DNA of 64,000 nucleotides, taken from positions 1 to 64,000 of the forward strand of contig NZ_JACYTQ010000007.1 in the NCBI RefSeq assembly GCF_014841125.1, given 5' to 3'. Made by a program: the position numbers and the translations under genes. Positions 35,054-44,386 of the stretch are shown in pieces. Origin of the DNA: Echinicola arenosa (GTDB lineage: Bacteria > Bacteroidota > Bacteroidia > Cytophagales > Cyclobacteriaceae). Numbering within the stretch: the first letter of the stretch is position 1; every line of letters begins with the position of its first letter. Under the pieces are notes generated by a model. That model was not told the origin of the DNA. It saw nothing but the letters and a program-made list of their open reading frames with translations, and did no database searches.

Positions 35054-35132
35054 GTTATTAATGTTTAAATGATGGTCTTAATTTTTGCGCAATTTAACAC
35101 CTCAAAAACATAGTACAAAGGGATCAATAAAA

Positions 35133-35165
35133 AAACTGGATTGTGTCAGCTACACAACCCAGTTT
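35133..35165 (-). terminator. Terminator of the acidic-protein gene
   Basis: AAACTGG-A-TTGTGT (35133-35146) pairs with ACACAA-C-CCAGTTT (35152-35165), one mismatch, five-base loop, eight bases beyond the stop of the minus-strand gene. U-rich sequence follows on minus. Confidence 0.7.
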
Positions 35166-35172
35166 AATGTTT

Positions 35173-35376
35173 TTAGTCAATTTCGTCATCGAAGTCGTCA
35201 AAGTCTTCTTCGAATTCATCTTCTAGGTCATCCTGATCAAAGTCAATAAGACTTTCATCTACCAGGTCTTCGTCATCATCAATTTCGAAAACATCTTCTT
35301 CAAAGTCGGTAATGAATTCTTCGTCTTCCTCGAAGTCGTCGAATTCGTCATAATAGTTGTCTGATGCTCTTGCCAT
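35173..35376 (-). CDS. Extremely acidic 67-residue protein
   Basis: The product begins MARASDNYYDEFDDFEEDEE and continues as a near-continuous Asp/Glu and Phe pattern to its last residue; well over half the residues are Asp or Glu. The repeating D/E-D/E-F spacing suggests low-complexity rather than a folded domain. Possible roles are metal or basic-protein binding, or a nucleic-acid mimic, but none can be assigned. It has a proper start and a dedicated terminator, so expression is likely. Confidence 0.65.
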   Translation of the reverse strand: MARASDNYYDEFDDFEEDEEFITDFEEDVFEIDDDEDLVDESLIDFDQDDLEDEFEEDFDDFDDEID

Positions 35377-35473
35377 AATGTTATATTTTAAAATGAATTT
35401 AGGCAGGATTGTTTGTGCTATTTACAATAAAAAATTATTCGATACAATAGGTGTTTTTCAAAAATGCTGAAAG

Positions 35474-35830
35474 TCAATTGAATATTTTACTTAGGTATTT
35501 CGATACCAATGGTTTGCTTAAAAACCTCTTGACTTGATTATAAGAATGGGCCCTATTGATATCTCTTTGGTCTATGGAACTAGATAGAATGTAAATTTCA
35601 GTCTCTTGTTGATCACAGCTATATCTTTCCAGAAAATCCCAGCCGCTCATTTCTGGCATGTTCAGATCCAAAAACAAATAGTTGGGGTTGATAGTATTGA
35701 TTTTACCCAATGCTTCAGCTGCTCCACCAAATTTAAAAATTTGACAGGGCATCTTTATATGTCGGGCGATAAGACTTTCAGTAACAAAAATGCTGATAGG
35801 GTCATCATCTATTAAGACTACTTTTACCAT
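35474..35830 (-). CDS. Stand-alone response regulator receiver (CheY-like)
   Basis: The 118-residue protein is a single receiver domain without output domain: the acidic pair IDDDP (7-11), phosphoacceptor Asp in FLDLNMPEMSGWDFL (Asp55), a Ser in the switch position (YILSSS, about 82-87) and the conserved Lys in FLSKP (about 105-109). It would be phosphorylated by a separate histidine kinase, not encoded nearby. ATG 35830 is preferred to TTG 35839. It is divergent from the EPS priming transferase. Confidence 0.85.
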   Translation of the reverse strand: MVKVVLIDDDPISIFVTESLIARHIKMPCQIFKFGGAAEALGKINTINPNYLFLDLNMPEMSGWDFLERYSCDQQETEIYILSSSIDQRDINRAHSYNQVKRFLSKPLVSKYLSKIFN

Positions 35831-36339
35831 GATGTGCAAAATATATAATCTGAAAGAATAAAAGATATATGTAAAAGTATGTGTTTATTGGCTAAAAACC
35901 ATGGCTTTAAGTCAAGTTTATTCAAGCCAATCAATGGATTTCATGTGAAGCGAATGTTAAAAGTATATGATATCAATAATTGGAATTGAATTGCTTTTGA
36001 TTCTGGTGTAATACACTTACATATTTGGTTCATTCATTTTTAAATATTAAAAAATGCTTTTTAAAATAATTAATATGTATTTTGTTTGCATTGTAGCTTG
36101 CAATCATTTAAATTAGCATAAAAGATATAAGGTACTGCTAGTCAGTATGTTGTGCTTTAGGTAAACTACGAGATAACCATTACAAACGTAATAAAAACGT
36201 GTATGAATAGATTTATACGGTAATGAAAGCATAGTTTAAGCTAAACTGCTCTACTTAACAGTAGCTATGATTGTCTTTTATTTTCAATGTTTAAAACTGA
36301 ATTTGTTTAAAGGATTAATAAATTTTTACAGACATTATT
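35831..36339. promoter_or_regulatory. Leader of the second EPS locus (+ side)
   Basis: No gene in these 509 AT-rich bases. A weak promoter candidate is TTG at 35997-35999 with CATATTTG at 36020-36027 (spacing 20, one mismatch to the -7 consensus). It would give a leader of about 300 bases. The leader holds AGTTTA-AGC-TAAACT (36233-36247) and CTACT-TAAC-AGTAG (36251-36264), enclosed by CATAG/CTATG (36230-36234, 36265-36269), a compact multi-hairpin fold. A regulatory leader is plausible but unproven. Confidence 0.35.
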
Positions 36340-37725
36340 ATGAATAGTTCTAATAAAATTGTCGCGGGTTTTTTCTTGATTTGGGATGTACTCACACTAG
36401 GATTGACATTCCTTGTTTCCATTTACTTATATAAAGAAAATGGCTTTCAAACCTTGGATTGGGTTATGTTTTTTGCATTAACTTCACTATGGTTTGTAAT
36501 TGTTATGTGGAGAAGATTGTACTACTTTGACTTTAACAGTGATTTTAGTAGTCGGATAATGAATTACTTGAAATCGAGTGCGATTTTGGTAATTATGTTG
36601 GGTATAATATATCTGGTGTTTACCTTTCCACCTACTTTTAGGAAAGTAGTTTTGTCTTTTTCAATAGGATTCCCGCTTATAGGTATTGTGACTAACTTTT
36701 TTATTTTAAGTGTGATAAATAGGCTTAAAAATAATGGAGGAACTGGCAAGAATGTTTTAGTGACTGGAGTAGGGGACATGGTAGGAAAAGTAAACACTTA
36801 TTATAATGAACATCCGAGCATGGGTTACAATATCAAAGGTCTGGTGAAATATAATACCCTGGCAGAAGCTGAGGCAACTGATCTCGGTGTTCCCTATGTA
36901 AGTGATGTAAACAGGATGGGGGATTACATTAAAGATAACCAAGTGGATGAGATCATAGTGGCGTTGCCCGTTCAGTGTTCTGAGGAAATAAAGAAAATCT
37001 TGAGTACAGCGGATTATCATGGTACTAGAGTGAAATTTGTGCCAGATTACCAGGATTTGCTAGGGACTGGATATAAGGTAACCAAAAGAGGTGGTTTGGA
37101 CATGGTTAGTTTCAGGCAAATGCCTTTAGATGATAGATTGTCTTTCTTTATTAAGGAGTGCTTTGACTGGTGCTTTTCTAGTTTGGTTTTATTGTTTTTG
37201 TCTCCTGTTTTCTTGGTTATAGCTATATTGATAAAATTGGATTCCCCGGGATCTGTATTCTTTTGCCCCACCAGGATAGGCAAGGGTGGAAAGCCATTTA
37301 GAGTTTTCAAATTTAGAACAATGAGTGTCAACGATACTTCAGGTACTGCTTCCACAGTTAAAGATGATCCGAGGATTACAAGAATTGGTAAGATCTTGAG
37401 GAAGTATAGTATAGATGAATTACCTCAGTTTGCCAATGTATTTATGGGGGACATGAGTGTAGTTGGGCCAAGACCTCATCGGACTTTTCTAAATCAAGAA
37501 TTTCAGGAAAGCGTGGATAAAGCTATGGTTAGGCACTACTTTAAGCCAGGTGTGACTGGTTGGGCTCAGGTAAATGGCTGGAGAGGTCCAACAGAGACTG
37601 ATGAACAAAAGCAACAGAGGATTTCACATGATTTATGGTACTTGGAGAACTGGTCAATGAAATTAGATATTAAAATAATCTATTTAACTGTTTTTGGCAA
37701 GAAAACTCATGGGAGCGCTTTTTGA
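36340..37725 (+). CDS. Exopolysaccharide polyprenyl glycosylphosphotransferase (priming enzyme)
   Basis: The 461-residue protein starts repeat-unit synthesis by moving a sugar-1-phosphate onto undecaprenyl phosphate. About four membrane helices occupy residues 1-120, a Rossmann-like domain follows (KNVLVTGVGDMVGKV near 138-152), and from about 265 a membrane hairpin leads into the catalytic domain: TRIGKGGKPFRVFKFRTM, YSIDELPQFANVFMGDMSVV, GPRPH, and KPGVTGWAQVNGWRGPT. It is of the WcaJ/PssY two-domain type. It should prime the Wzx/Wzy pathway encoded on minus. The first sugar is probably glucose or galactose, which is inferred. Confidence 0.9.
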   Translation: MNSSNKIVAGFFLIWDVLTLGLTFLVSIYLYKENGFQTLDWVMFFALTSLWFVIVMWRRLYYFDFNSDFSSRIMNYLKSSAILVIMLGIIYLVFTFPPTFRKVVLSFSIGFPLIGIVTNFFILSVINRLKNNGGTGKNVLVTGVGDMVGKVNTYYNEHPSMGYNIKGLVKYNTLAEAEATDLGVPYVSDVNRMGDYIKDNQVDEIIVALPVQCSEEIKKILSTADYHGTRVKFVPDYQDLLGTGYKVTKRGGLDMVSFRQMPLDDRLSFFIKECFDWCFSSLVLLFLSPVFLVIAILIKLDSPGSVFFCPTRIGKGGKPFRVFKFRTMSVNDTSGTASTVKDDPRITRIGKILRKYSIDELPQFANVFMGDMSVVGPRPHRTFLNQEFQESVDKAMVRHYFKPGVTGWAQVNGWRGPTETDEQKQQRISHDLWYLENWSMKLDIKIIYLTVFGKKTHGSAF

Positions 37726-37866
37726 TAATACTTTTATAATATTGGAAATAGTCAAATTTTTAGATGTAAATAAAAGAGGTGTTTGAGCTATGAAATTTTC
37801 ATATAATCGACCTAAATGCCAGTTATGTATAATTTAGTGTGGGTTGGTTAACAAATAATTTCCATT

Positions 37867-37906
37867 CATATAGAGCCTTGTTCTTCCTAGAGCAAGGCTC
37901 TATATG
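37867..37906 (+). terminator. Terminator after the priming transferase
   Basis: CATATAGAGCCTTG (37867-37880) pairs perfectly with CAAGGCTCTATATG (37893-37906), a 14-bp stem with a 12-base loop followed by GTTTTAG. Confidence 0.7.
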
Positions 37907-38473
37907 GTTTTAGTATAGAAAATAAGTGTGGAACAAACACTCACTTTGTGGATTTTATTCCACAATTTTTTTTGATTATTGAATTTAGTTTTTAAATAAA
38001 TCCTAATTTTCTTACAAGTAAATTTTAATTATTTGAATAACTTAAATTGTTTTTTGTGATTAATACAATTTTTTAAATTTTAATTATTACAATATTTTAA
38101 TTAAATATATAATAATTTAGTGGTGTGTAGTTTTTTTTATAATTAAAGATATTATTTTTTTATATATGTTAAATTTTTTTGTTTTGTTTATGATTTCGAA
38201 TTGTTTGTTTACAAAAATACACTGTTTATACCTTTTATTAAAAATTGCAATAACATCCTAGTTTTTGGTGGTATGGTAATTGGCAACATGGAGATGGATA
38301 TAGCTTATTCACCCTAATATTTAAGCTTTCCAATAAGATCTGTTTAACACCTTAACCATTATTATCACAGAAATGTTTGAACAAATAAGAGAAGGACCTA
38401 ATTGTTGGTCAAAAAGCTAGATTTACACAACACTTGAAATTGAAATCACCTAACCAAAAATTTATTTAATTTA
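37907..38473. other. Very AT-rich non-coding stretch
   Basis: More than 550 bases with long A and T runs, especially 37960-38190. No open frame or clean promoter found. It is the upstream region of the lyase-like lipoprotein; the extreme AT content is typical of silenced or recently exchanged DNA around surface-glycan genes. Confidence 0.4.
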
Positions 38474-39709
38474 ATGAAATCTACAATCAAAAATTGCTTT
38501 AAGAGTACGCTCTTAGCACTTACCACAGTGTCTTTAATTTCCTCTTGCCAATTGGATGAGTCTCAGAATATGGAAATTCAAGAAGAAGATAATGCAATAC
38601 ATGCGACTACTTTGCTTTCTAATTTGTTGTTTTCAGAAGATTTTGAAGGAAGCAATCCATTGAGAACAGTAAAAGTTCAAACTAGTACTGGCTATGGGTA
38701 CAAAGTAGTATCATCAAATCCGTTTCTTGGAAACAAAGCGGCTCGATTTGAATTAAGATCTGATGATGAACTTGCCTCTAATGGGACAAGGGCTGAAATG
38801 TTATTTGCAAGAGTACCTGAAGGAAGAGAAAAGTGGTATAGTTTTGCCGCCTACTTCCCATCAGAAGATTTTAAATATGATGCAGGTAATGAATGTATTA
38901 GTCAGTGGCATCAAGGAATGGGGAGCCCAGCACTTTCTTTGAGAATTGCAAAAGACAAATTCTATATTAGAACCCTTCCTACTGAAAAAGGAGACAATTG
39001 GAAGAACCTGTATTTTGGAAGCGTAATAAAAGATACATGGAATGAGTTTGTGATCCACGTCGTTCATGCGGAATCTTCTAAAGGATTGATAGAAATATGG
39101 AGAAATGGAGAGAAGGTCTTGACCTACAATGGACCAAATAATTATGATGAAGGGAAATTACCAACTTGGAAACTAGGAATCTATAAGTCTAAGTGGAATT
39201 CTGGGACTACTGATACAAGAAAAAGAGTGGTATATTATGACAATATAAAAATATCAGGTAAAGAAGGGAGTTTATCTCAAATGATATCTGATTTTAGCTT
39301 TGCACAATTGCCATCTCTTACTGGTGACTTCAATGATATCAGCCTTTCAGTTGTAAATGCGGAAGAAGAAACTATTTTTGGAAAACTGGATAAGGGGGGA
39401 ATTATCAGGTTTCATGATTTAGGAACAACAAAGCTTAATATAAAAGCCAATGTAGATTCCAAAATTGAAAGCGTTAGATTCAATTTATACCAAGAAAAGA
39501 AAAATGGAAGCTATGAGAAAATTTATTCGCATGTGGATATAAATGCTCCATTCGCACTATTTGATGATGATGGTAAAGGTAATTATTATTATGGAAGCCG
39601 GCAATTAGATTATGGAAAGTACAAGATTATTGTAACAACTTATATGGATACAAGAGAAACCATCCCTGTTGGAGATGTTTATACTTCCACATTTAAAATA
39701 TATAAATAA
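38474..39709 (+). CDS. Secreted polysaccharide-lyase-like lipoprotein
   Basis: The 411-residue protein has a lipoprotein signal, with the lipobox LISSC giving acylated Cys25, so it is probably surface- or periplasm-anchored. Residues about 50-265 resemble the heparin-lyase-I-like / PL20 polysaccharide lyase fold (LLFSEDFEGSNPL, RAEMLFARVPEGREKWYSFA, ISQWHQGMG, a jelly-roll closing with VVYYDNIKISG). The C-terminal 140 residues look like an Ig-type beta domain. It lies beside a uronate-forming dehydrogenase gene, so it may trim or release the locus polymer. Substrate unproven. Confidence 0.72.
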   Translation: MKSTIKNCFKSTLLALTTVSLISSCQLDESQNMEIQEEDNAIHATTLLSNLLFSEDFEGSNPLRTVKVQTSTGYGYKVVSSNPFLGNKAARFELRSDDELASNGTRAEMLFARVPEGREKWYSFAAYFPSEDFKYDAGNECISQWHQGMGSPALSLRIAKDKFYIRTLPTEKGDNWKNLYFGSVIKDTWNEFVIHVVHAESSKGLIEIWRNGEKVLTYNGPNNYDEGKLPTWKLGIYKSKWNSGTTDTRKRVVYYDNIKISGKEGSLSQMISDFSFAQLPSLTGDFNDISLSVVNAEEETIFGKLDKGGIIRFHDLGTTKLNIKANVDSKIESVRFNLYQEKKNGSYEKIYSHVDINAPFALFDDDGKGNYYYGSRQLDYGKYKIIVTTYMDTRETIPVGDVYTSTFKIYK

Positions 39710-39715
39710 TAATGT

Positions 39716-39757
39716 TTAAAAGTAAGGGCAGGTTAATTAACCTGCCCTTACTTTTAA
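39716..39757. terminator. 42-bp perfect palindrome, bidirectional terminator
   Basis: A 21-base arm (39716-39736, core AAGTAAGGGCAGGTTAA) is followed without loop by its exact reverse complement (39737-39757). It divides the + lyase gene from the 22.5-kb minus-strand locus. Confidence 0.85.
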
Positions 39758-39774
39758 TTTTAGTATGTCTAAAC

Positions 39775-41082
39775 TTACCAGCATAGCCCTATGTAATTAG
39801 GCATGGTTTCTAATTTAGGAATTCTCACCAAGTCTATTAAGCTTTCTTTTTGGGAAAGTTCTTCTAAGAAAGGGTCTGGATTGAAATTTTTGTGATTGAG
39901 CAGAATTACATCTGCTTCATTTATTGCCTTGGACGGGTCATCAGTGATCAAGTCAGATAAATGAGGCAAATGCTCTTCAATAAAAAGTTTGTTTGCTCCC
40001 ACTAGTTTTGAAATATGAACATTGCTGTCAAAAATTGTCAGTTGAAACCCTTTACCAATTAGTTTTTCGGCCATATCAACAGATGGGCTATACCGTAAAT
40101 CATCAGTACCTTCCTTAAACGAAAGTCCCATTAGGGCTATTTTTCTTTTCCCTGTTCTTTGGATTAGTTCAAATGCTAATCTTTTTTGAGTTTCATTAGA
40201 ATCATGAACTGCTCCTAAAACAGGAGTGGATAAATAGTGATCATGGGCCAATGTAACCATTCCTTTAAGGTCTTTAGGAAGGCAAGATCCTCCATAAGCG
40301 AAACCTGGCTTAAAGTATGCCGGAGAAATATTTAAATGTGTGTCTTTACAGAATATATCCATCACTTTGTGGGAATCTATATTGAGTGATTTACATATAT
40401 TCCCTACTTCATTGGCAAAGGAAATCTTTAAAGCATGGAATGAGTTGTTCACATATTTAATGATTTCAGCCACTTCTATATCAGTTTTTTCTATAGGCGC
40501 TGGAAGGTCTTGGTACAAGGAAGCTACAATTCCTAATGCCTTGTCATTGTCCCCTCCAATTACAGTAACTGCTGGATGATAATAATCTTTTACTGCTGAC
40601 CCCTCTCTCAGAAATTCTGGGTTTGAAACTACTGAGAAATCGACATTTCTTTTCTTTTCAGAGAATTTCTCAATAATTTCTCCAAGCTTTTTATTGGTGC
40701 CAGGCATCACAGTACTCCTTACCACCACCACATGAAAATCATCTTTTTCCTTAAGTGCTTCACCTATTTGTTCTGCTGTTTTATAAATATAGTTTAGGTT
40801 TAAATGACCTTGAGGAGAAGATGGGGTTCCTACACAGATAATACTTACGGACGTGTTTAATACCGCCTCCTGTGCACAAGTTGTGGCAGAAATTTTTCCT
40901 TTATCAAATTCTTCCTTAATGATTACGTCTATATCTTTTTCAATAATGGTTGGTTTACCTTTATTGATCAATTCTGCTTTTAAATCATTAATATCAACCC
41001 CAATGACGTTGTGGCCGTTTTTTGCAAGGCACCCCAAACTGACACACCCAACGTATCCAAGCCCAAAAATTGAAATGTTCAT
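39775..41082 (-). CDS. GDP-mannose 6-dehydrogenase-like sugar nucleotide dehydrogenase
   Basis: The 435-residue enzyme oxidises the C6 of a sugar nucleotide to a uronic acid with NAD+. It has the Rossmann start ISIFGLGYVGCVSLGCLAKN (3-22), VGTPSSPQGHLNLNYI, NPEFLREGSAVKD (154-166), and the catalytic Cys267 in FAYGGSCLPKDL. Overall it resembles AlgD (GDP-mannose dehydrogenase) more than UDP-glucose dehydrogenase, including LSFKEGTDDLRYSP and the C-terminal GLCW. It would supply GDP-mannuronate or a related uronate. Last gene of the minus-strand run, five bases after the DUF354 gene. Confidence 0.85.
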   Translation of the reverse strand: MNISIFGLGYVGCVSLGCLAKNGHNVIGVDINDLKAELINKGKPTIIEKDIDVIIKEEFDKGKISATTCAQEAVLNTSVSIICVGTPSSPQGHLNLNYIYKTAEQIGEALKEKDDFHVVVVRSTVMPGTNKKLGEIIEKFSEKKRNVDFSVVSNPEFLREGSAVKDYYHPAVTVIGGDNDKALGIVASLYQDLPAPIEKTDIEVAEIIKYVNNSFHALKISFANEVGNICKSLNIDSHKVMDIFCKDTHLNISPAYFKPGFAYGGSCLPKDLKGMVTLAHDHYLSTPVLGAVHDSNETQKRLAFELIQRTGKRKIALMGLSFKEGTDDLRYSPSVDMAEKLIGKGFQLTIFDSNVHISKLVGANKLFIEEHLPHLSDLITDDPSKAINEADVILLNHKNFNPDPFLEELSQKESLIDLVRIPKLETMPNYIGLCW

Positions 41083-41087
41083 AGTTG

Positions 41088-42107
41088 TTAGTTTTTATAT
41101 TTTAAAATTTGTTTTTCCATAAATAAGATCATGTCATCCCATTCTTTCAGTAATTTCTCCCTTGTTTGGGATTGTTGTTCCTTACTGAAACCGTTGGCAA
41201 CAAGTTGGTTGATTGGGGTTATTGCTCTTTTACTTGGTTCGTGCTTAAGTAAACCCTTTTCTGCTAAAAGTTTATTGGCCTTCATTTCCCTGATACCACA
41301 ATAGACACTAGGTACTCCTAGCATGGCTCCCTCTCTGGCCATGCTATCTCCTGATGAGATGATTAGTTTGGAATAATAGATTAATGAGTGTATGTCTTCT
41401 ATTGGTTCTTGAAGAATTGTCCAGTTATCCGGAAACTTATCTTTTATTGTTTTGTCCTCGAGTGATAATAGATAGGGGATTGAGTTGTCCAAGTCACCGG
41501 AAATACTACAGACAATGGCATCTTCTTGATCATAATAGTTGAACGACTTATTGCTTACTTCCCTGACAAATACATATTCGTAAGGTTTTATATCATAAGA
41601 TTTTAGTACTTCTGGATTGGGTTTAAAATAGGTTGGACTCAAGTAACTCCATTCCTTTAGACAATTAAAAACTTCCACCTTCTTGCTTTCTTCCACGATT
41701 GGTGGAAAGAATAGCTTGTTTGATAAGATTTCATTGATCTTATTGATTCCTTTTCTTTCAGGGTCATCATAAAACTGGACAATGGGCGTTCCTGATAACT
41801 TACAGGCCAAAGCAAGTGGAGCACTACTTGCGGCGGCACAAATATCAATTTTTTCCTTTTTAATTAACTTCAAAAAATCGGAAGTCCTTTTCACATTGCC
41901 CTGCCAGAAAATTGACCACTTTGTTCCCCTACTACTACCTATTTTATATTTGGTAAAACCAGGATATTCCTTGTCAATTATCTTGGGGAGCTTTCCTCTA
42001 TCCAAATAGCAAATTATCACTTTCCAGTTTTGCTCTTTTAGTTTGTTAGCAAGCCCCTTAAAAAGGTTTAACTGGGCAGGATGTTTGATGTCAATTAGAA
42101 TGTTCAT
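41088..42107 (-). CDS. DUF354-family protein, possible GT-B glycosyltransferase
   Basis: The 339-residue protein starts MNILIDIKHPAQLNLFKGLA, the DUF354 opening, and has the GT-B-like layout: a middle TPIVQFYDDPERKG and a C-terminal SSGDSMAREGAMLGVPSVYC that resembles the UDP-binding loop of MurG-like enzymes. Function is not established for the family. ATG 42107 is preferred to an upstream TTG at 42119. It lies between a GT2 gene and the sugar nucleotide dehydrogenase. Confidence 0.7.
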   Translation of the reverse strand: MNILIDIKHPAQLNLFKGLANKLKEQNWKVIICYLDRGKLPKIIDKEYPGFTKYKIGSSRGTKWSIFWQGNVKRTSDFLKLIKKEKIDICAAASSAPLALACKLSGTPIVQFYDDPERKGINKINEILSNKLFFPPIVEESKKVEVFNCLKEWSYLSPTYFKPNPEVLKSYDIKPYEYVFVREVSNKSFNYYDQEDAIVCSISGDLDNSIPYLLSLEDKTIKDKFPDNWTILQEPIEDIHSLIYYSKLIISSGDSMAREGAMLGVPSVYCGIREMKANKLLAEKGLLKHEPSKRAITPINQLVANGFSKEQQSQTREKLLKEWDDMILFMEKQILKYKN

Positions 42108-42301
42108 ATGGTTTGTCAAATGCTTCAGTGCAGTACTTTTGATAGAATCTTAAAATTTATAAAGATCTATTGTGCTACTTAAAAACCAATTAACTATGTT
42201 TTTTGGTTTTTATCTACAAAATCAAATAAGGTGTTAAATACAATTATGATTGTAAAATACATAAAAATAAGTTTAAAAAACAAAAAAATATATTTTAAAT
42301 A

Positions 42302-43288
42302 TTATTCAAAACTGTTTTTCTTTTTCCTTTCCACATATATTTTCATAAAAGGGGAAAGTATATAAAATAGAAAAAACCATTTTAAAGAATAATAGTTAAA
42401 TGATTTGGAAAGGAGAAACTTAGCGAGCTGTTTTCCATCTTTATACTCTTTTGTTTTGTATTTTCTCATACAAAGAGAGTAGAATTTTTTTGAAAGTCTC
42501 TTATTATATTGGATAAGTAATAAACCTTGGTCTTTATACTTTTCTATGTAGTCTTCTCTACCATTTAGAACTTGTTCATGACACTGGCAAGCAAATTCTG
42601 ATAGAAGTCTTTGTATAAGTATTTTATCTGTTTTTGTGCTTGCTCCATCCATGTGTAAAAATCTTTTGTAAAGAACTTCAGGAACTATATAAAAATCACA
42701 TACTCTACTCATTCTACACCATAAGTCTCTATCCTGAGCAAATCTGAATTGGGGTCTATATCCTCCTACTTTATCATAAAATTTTCTTCTGAACATTACT
42801 TCTCCATGGGTATAGGGGTTTTTATCTAAAATTGATTTCTCCATGGACCCATGAAATTTTTCTTGATTGATTTTTTTCTCACTTAATGGCTTTCCTTGCT
42901 TATCTAATCTCGTATTAAGGACGGTGCACCCCACTACACCTACCGTTTCGAATTGAAGGAAAGGAATGATTTGTTTGTCTATTCTGTCAGCTGTGGAAAT
43001 ATCTCCAGACCCATGGACCGCCACAAACTCTCCTTTAGATAACTTAATGGCATTAATCATTCCCTTCACAAAGCCTATATTGCTTTCATGTTTTATAAGT
43101 TTTATTCTAGGACTTGATAATTCCATTTTTTTTAATTCTTCATAAGTTCCATCTGTTGAGCAATCATCAAAAATGATTATTTCAATATTGGGATAGGTTT
43201 GATTGATCAAGCTTTCAATAGATGATGTTACATGATTTTTCCTATTGTAGAAGCCTGTTATAATACTTACAAGTGGTTGTTCGGACAT
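42302..43288 (-). CDS. Family 2 glycosyltransferase
   Basis: A 328-residue GT2 protein: VSIITGFYNRKNHVTSSIES (6-25), IFDDCSTDGT (39-48). In place of the usual LDSDD it reads AVHGSGDIST, so the metal site is altered but keeps one Asp. FRFAQDRDLWCRMS near 180-193 supplies the ED-type motif. A C-terminal aromatic-hydrophobic stretch precedes a basic tail. A gap of about 190 bases separates it from the DUF354 gene. Confidence 0.8.
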   Translation of the reverse strand: MSEQPLVSIITGFYNRKNHVTSSIESLINQTYPNIEIIIFDDCSTDGTYEELKKMELSSPRIKLIKHESNIGFVKGMINAIKLSKGEFVAVHGSGDISTADRIDKQIIPFLQFETVGVVGCTVLNTRLDKQGKPLSEKKINQEKFHGSMEKSILDKNPYTHGEVMFRRKFYDKVGGYRPQFRFAQDRDLWCRMSRVCDFYIVPEVLYKRFLHMDGASTKTDKILIQRLLSEFACQCHEQVLNGREDYIEKYKDQGLLLIQYNKRLSKKFYSLCMRKYKTKEYKDGKQLAKFLLSKSFNYYSLKWFFLFYILSPFMKIYVERKKKNSFE

Positions 43289-43475
43289 TATAGAATATGT
43301 TAAATTCAGGGTTAGATTAAAGAAGACGATTTGATTACTTAGGCTTTTTGTTAAAAAATTGAAGATTGGGTATGAAATCCAATATTATATATAATTCCTT
43401 TTGAAGTAGTTTTAGATTCGACCTTAGTTTGAAATTAGACTTTTAAAAAAGTTAAAATATAATTGCTTCAAATGT
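43289..43475. other. Short AT-rich spacer
   Basis: 187 bases between the murB paralogue and the GT2 gene, with no recognisable site. It may contain a secondary promoter, but none matches the consensus well. Confidence 0.3.
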
Positions 43476-44333
43476 CTAGATTACTCGTTGCTCGATTTCC
43501 AAGTCTATACCAAACTTTTCTCTCACGTTAATTTTAATTTGATCAATTAATTGAAGTATATCATTACCTGTGGCTTCACTATGGTTAATTATAAAACCAC
43601 CATGTTTTTGGGAAACCTGAGCCCCACCAATTGTTAAGCCTTTTAGACCAAGCTCATCTATCATTGTCCCAACATAAAAGCCCTTAGGCCTTTTAAACAC
43701 ACTCCCTCCATTGGGAAACTCCCTAGGTTGTTTTAACCATCTCGCTTCTTTAGTCCGTTCCATTTTTTCCTTGATCTGGATTGGATCACTTTTTCTAAGT
43801 TTTAACCAGGTCTTGAGAACAATTTTGTTTTTGTTTTTTTGGAAAAAACTGTTTCGATATTCAAAGTTGATTTCCTCTTTAAGAATTTCTTTGACCTTCA
43901 TGTCATCGAGATCCAAGTACCTGACCTTAACAAGTATATCTTTTATTTCTTCTCCGCTGGCTCCAGCATTCATAACCACCGCTCCTCCTAAAGAACTTGG
44001 TATGTCATAGAATATTTCTAAACCAGTAAGTGAATGAGTTAAAGCAAGTTCACTTAAAAACTTCATGCTTACACCGCTTTCTCCAATTACGATGTCCTGT
44101 TCAACAGATGTTTGGGCAAAAGTCTCGCCCATGATAATAAACGTTTGATCGTAGAAAGGTTTTGATAAAATAATATTATATCCACCTCCAATAATTACCA
44201 AATCATCTATTGGTGTTTCTTTAAATATTTTGATTAAATCGGTTTCATTTTCCGGAAAAATAGCTTTCTTACAAATAGCATTAATTTTATAACTATTGAA
44301 GTCTTTAAGATTTAAGTTGTCATGTATTTTCAT
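43476..44333 (-). CDS. murB: MurB-like UDP-N-acetylenolpyruvoylglucosamine reductase, EPS-locus paralogue
   Basis: The 285-residue FAD enzyme is type II MurB (Bacillus/Staphylococcus-like). It has the FAD loop IIGGGYNIILS (46-56), IPSSLGGAVVMNAGASGEEI (110-129), the catalytic Arg in FEYRNSFF and the catalytic Ser in NGGSVFKRP; the terminal LEIEQRVI supplies the late Glu. It reduces the enolpyruvyl product of MurA to a lactyl ether. A different, type I MurB is at 63110, so this copy is probably not the cell-wall enzyme. It is separated from the murA paralogue by a flippase gene. Confidence 0.85.
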   Translation of the reverse strand: MKIHDNLNLKDFNSYKINAICKKAIFPENETDLIKIFKETPIDDLVIIGGGYNIILSKPFYDQTFIIMGETFAQTSVEQDIVIGESGVSMKFLSELALTHSLTGLEIFYDIPSSLGGAVVMNAGASGEEIKDILVKVRYLDLDDMKVKEILKEEINFEYRNSFFQKNKNKIVLKTWLKLRKSDPIQIKEKMERTKEARWLKQPREFPNGGSVFKRPKGFYVGTMIDELGLKGLTIGGAQVSQKHGGFIINHSEATGNDILQLIDQIKINVREKFGIDLEIEQRVI

Positions 44334-44386
44334 AAGACTTATTGGATAGATGAGTGAACAATTTTCCCTTAATTATTATTGACAAA

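Noticed and set aside
37960-38190. Replication origin from the AT-rich stretch near the EPS genes
   Set aside because: No DnaA-box cluster was seen; dnaB alone at 23404 does not indicate an origin.
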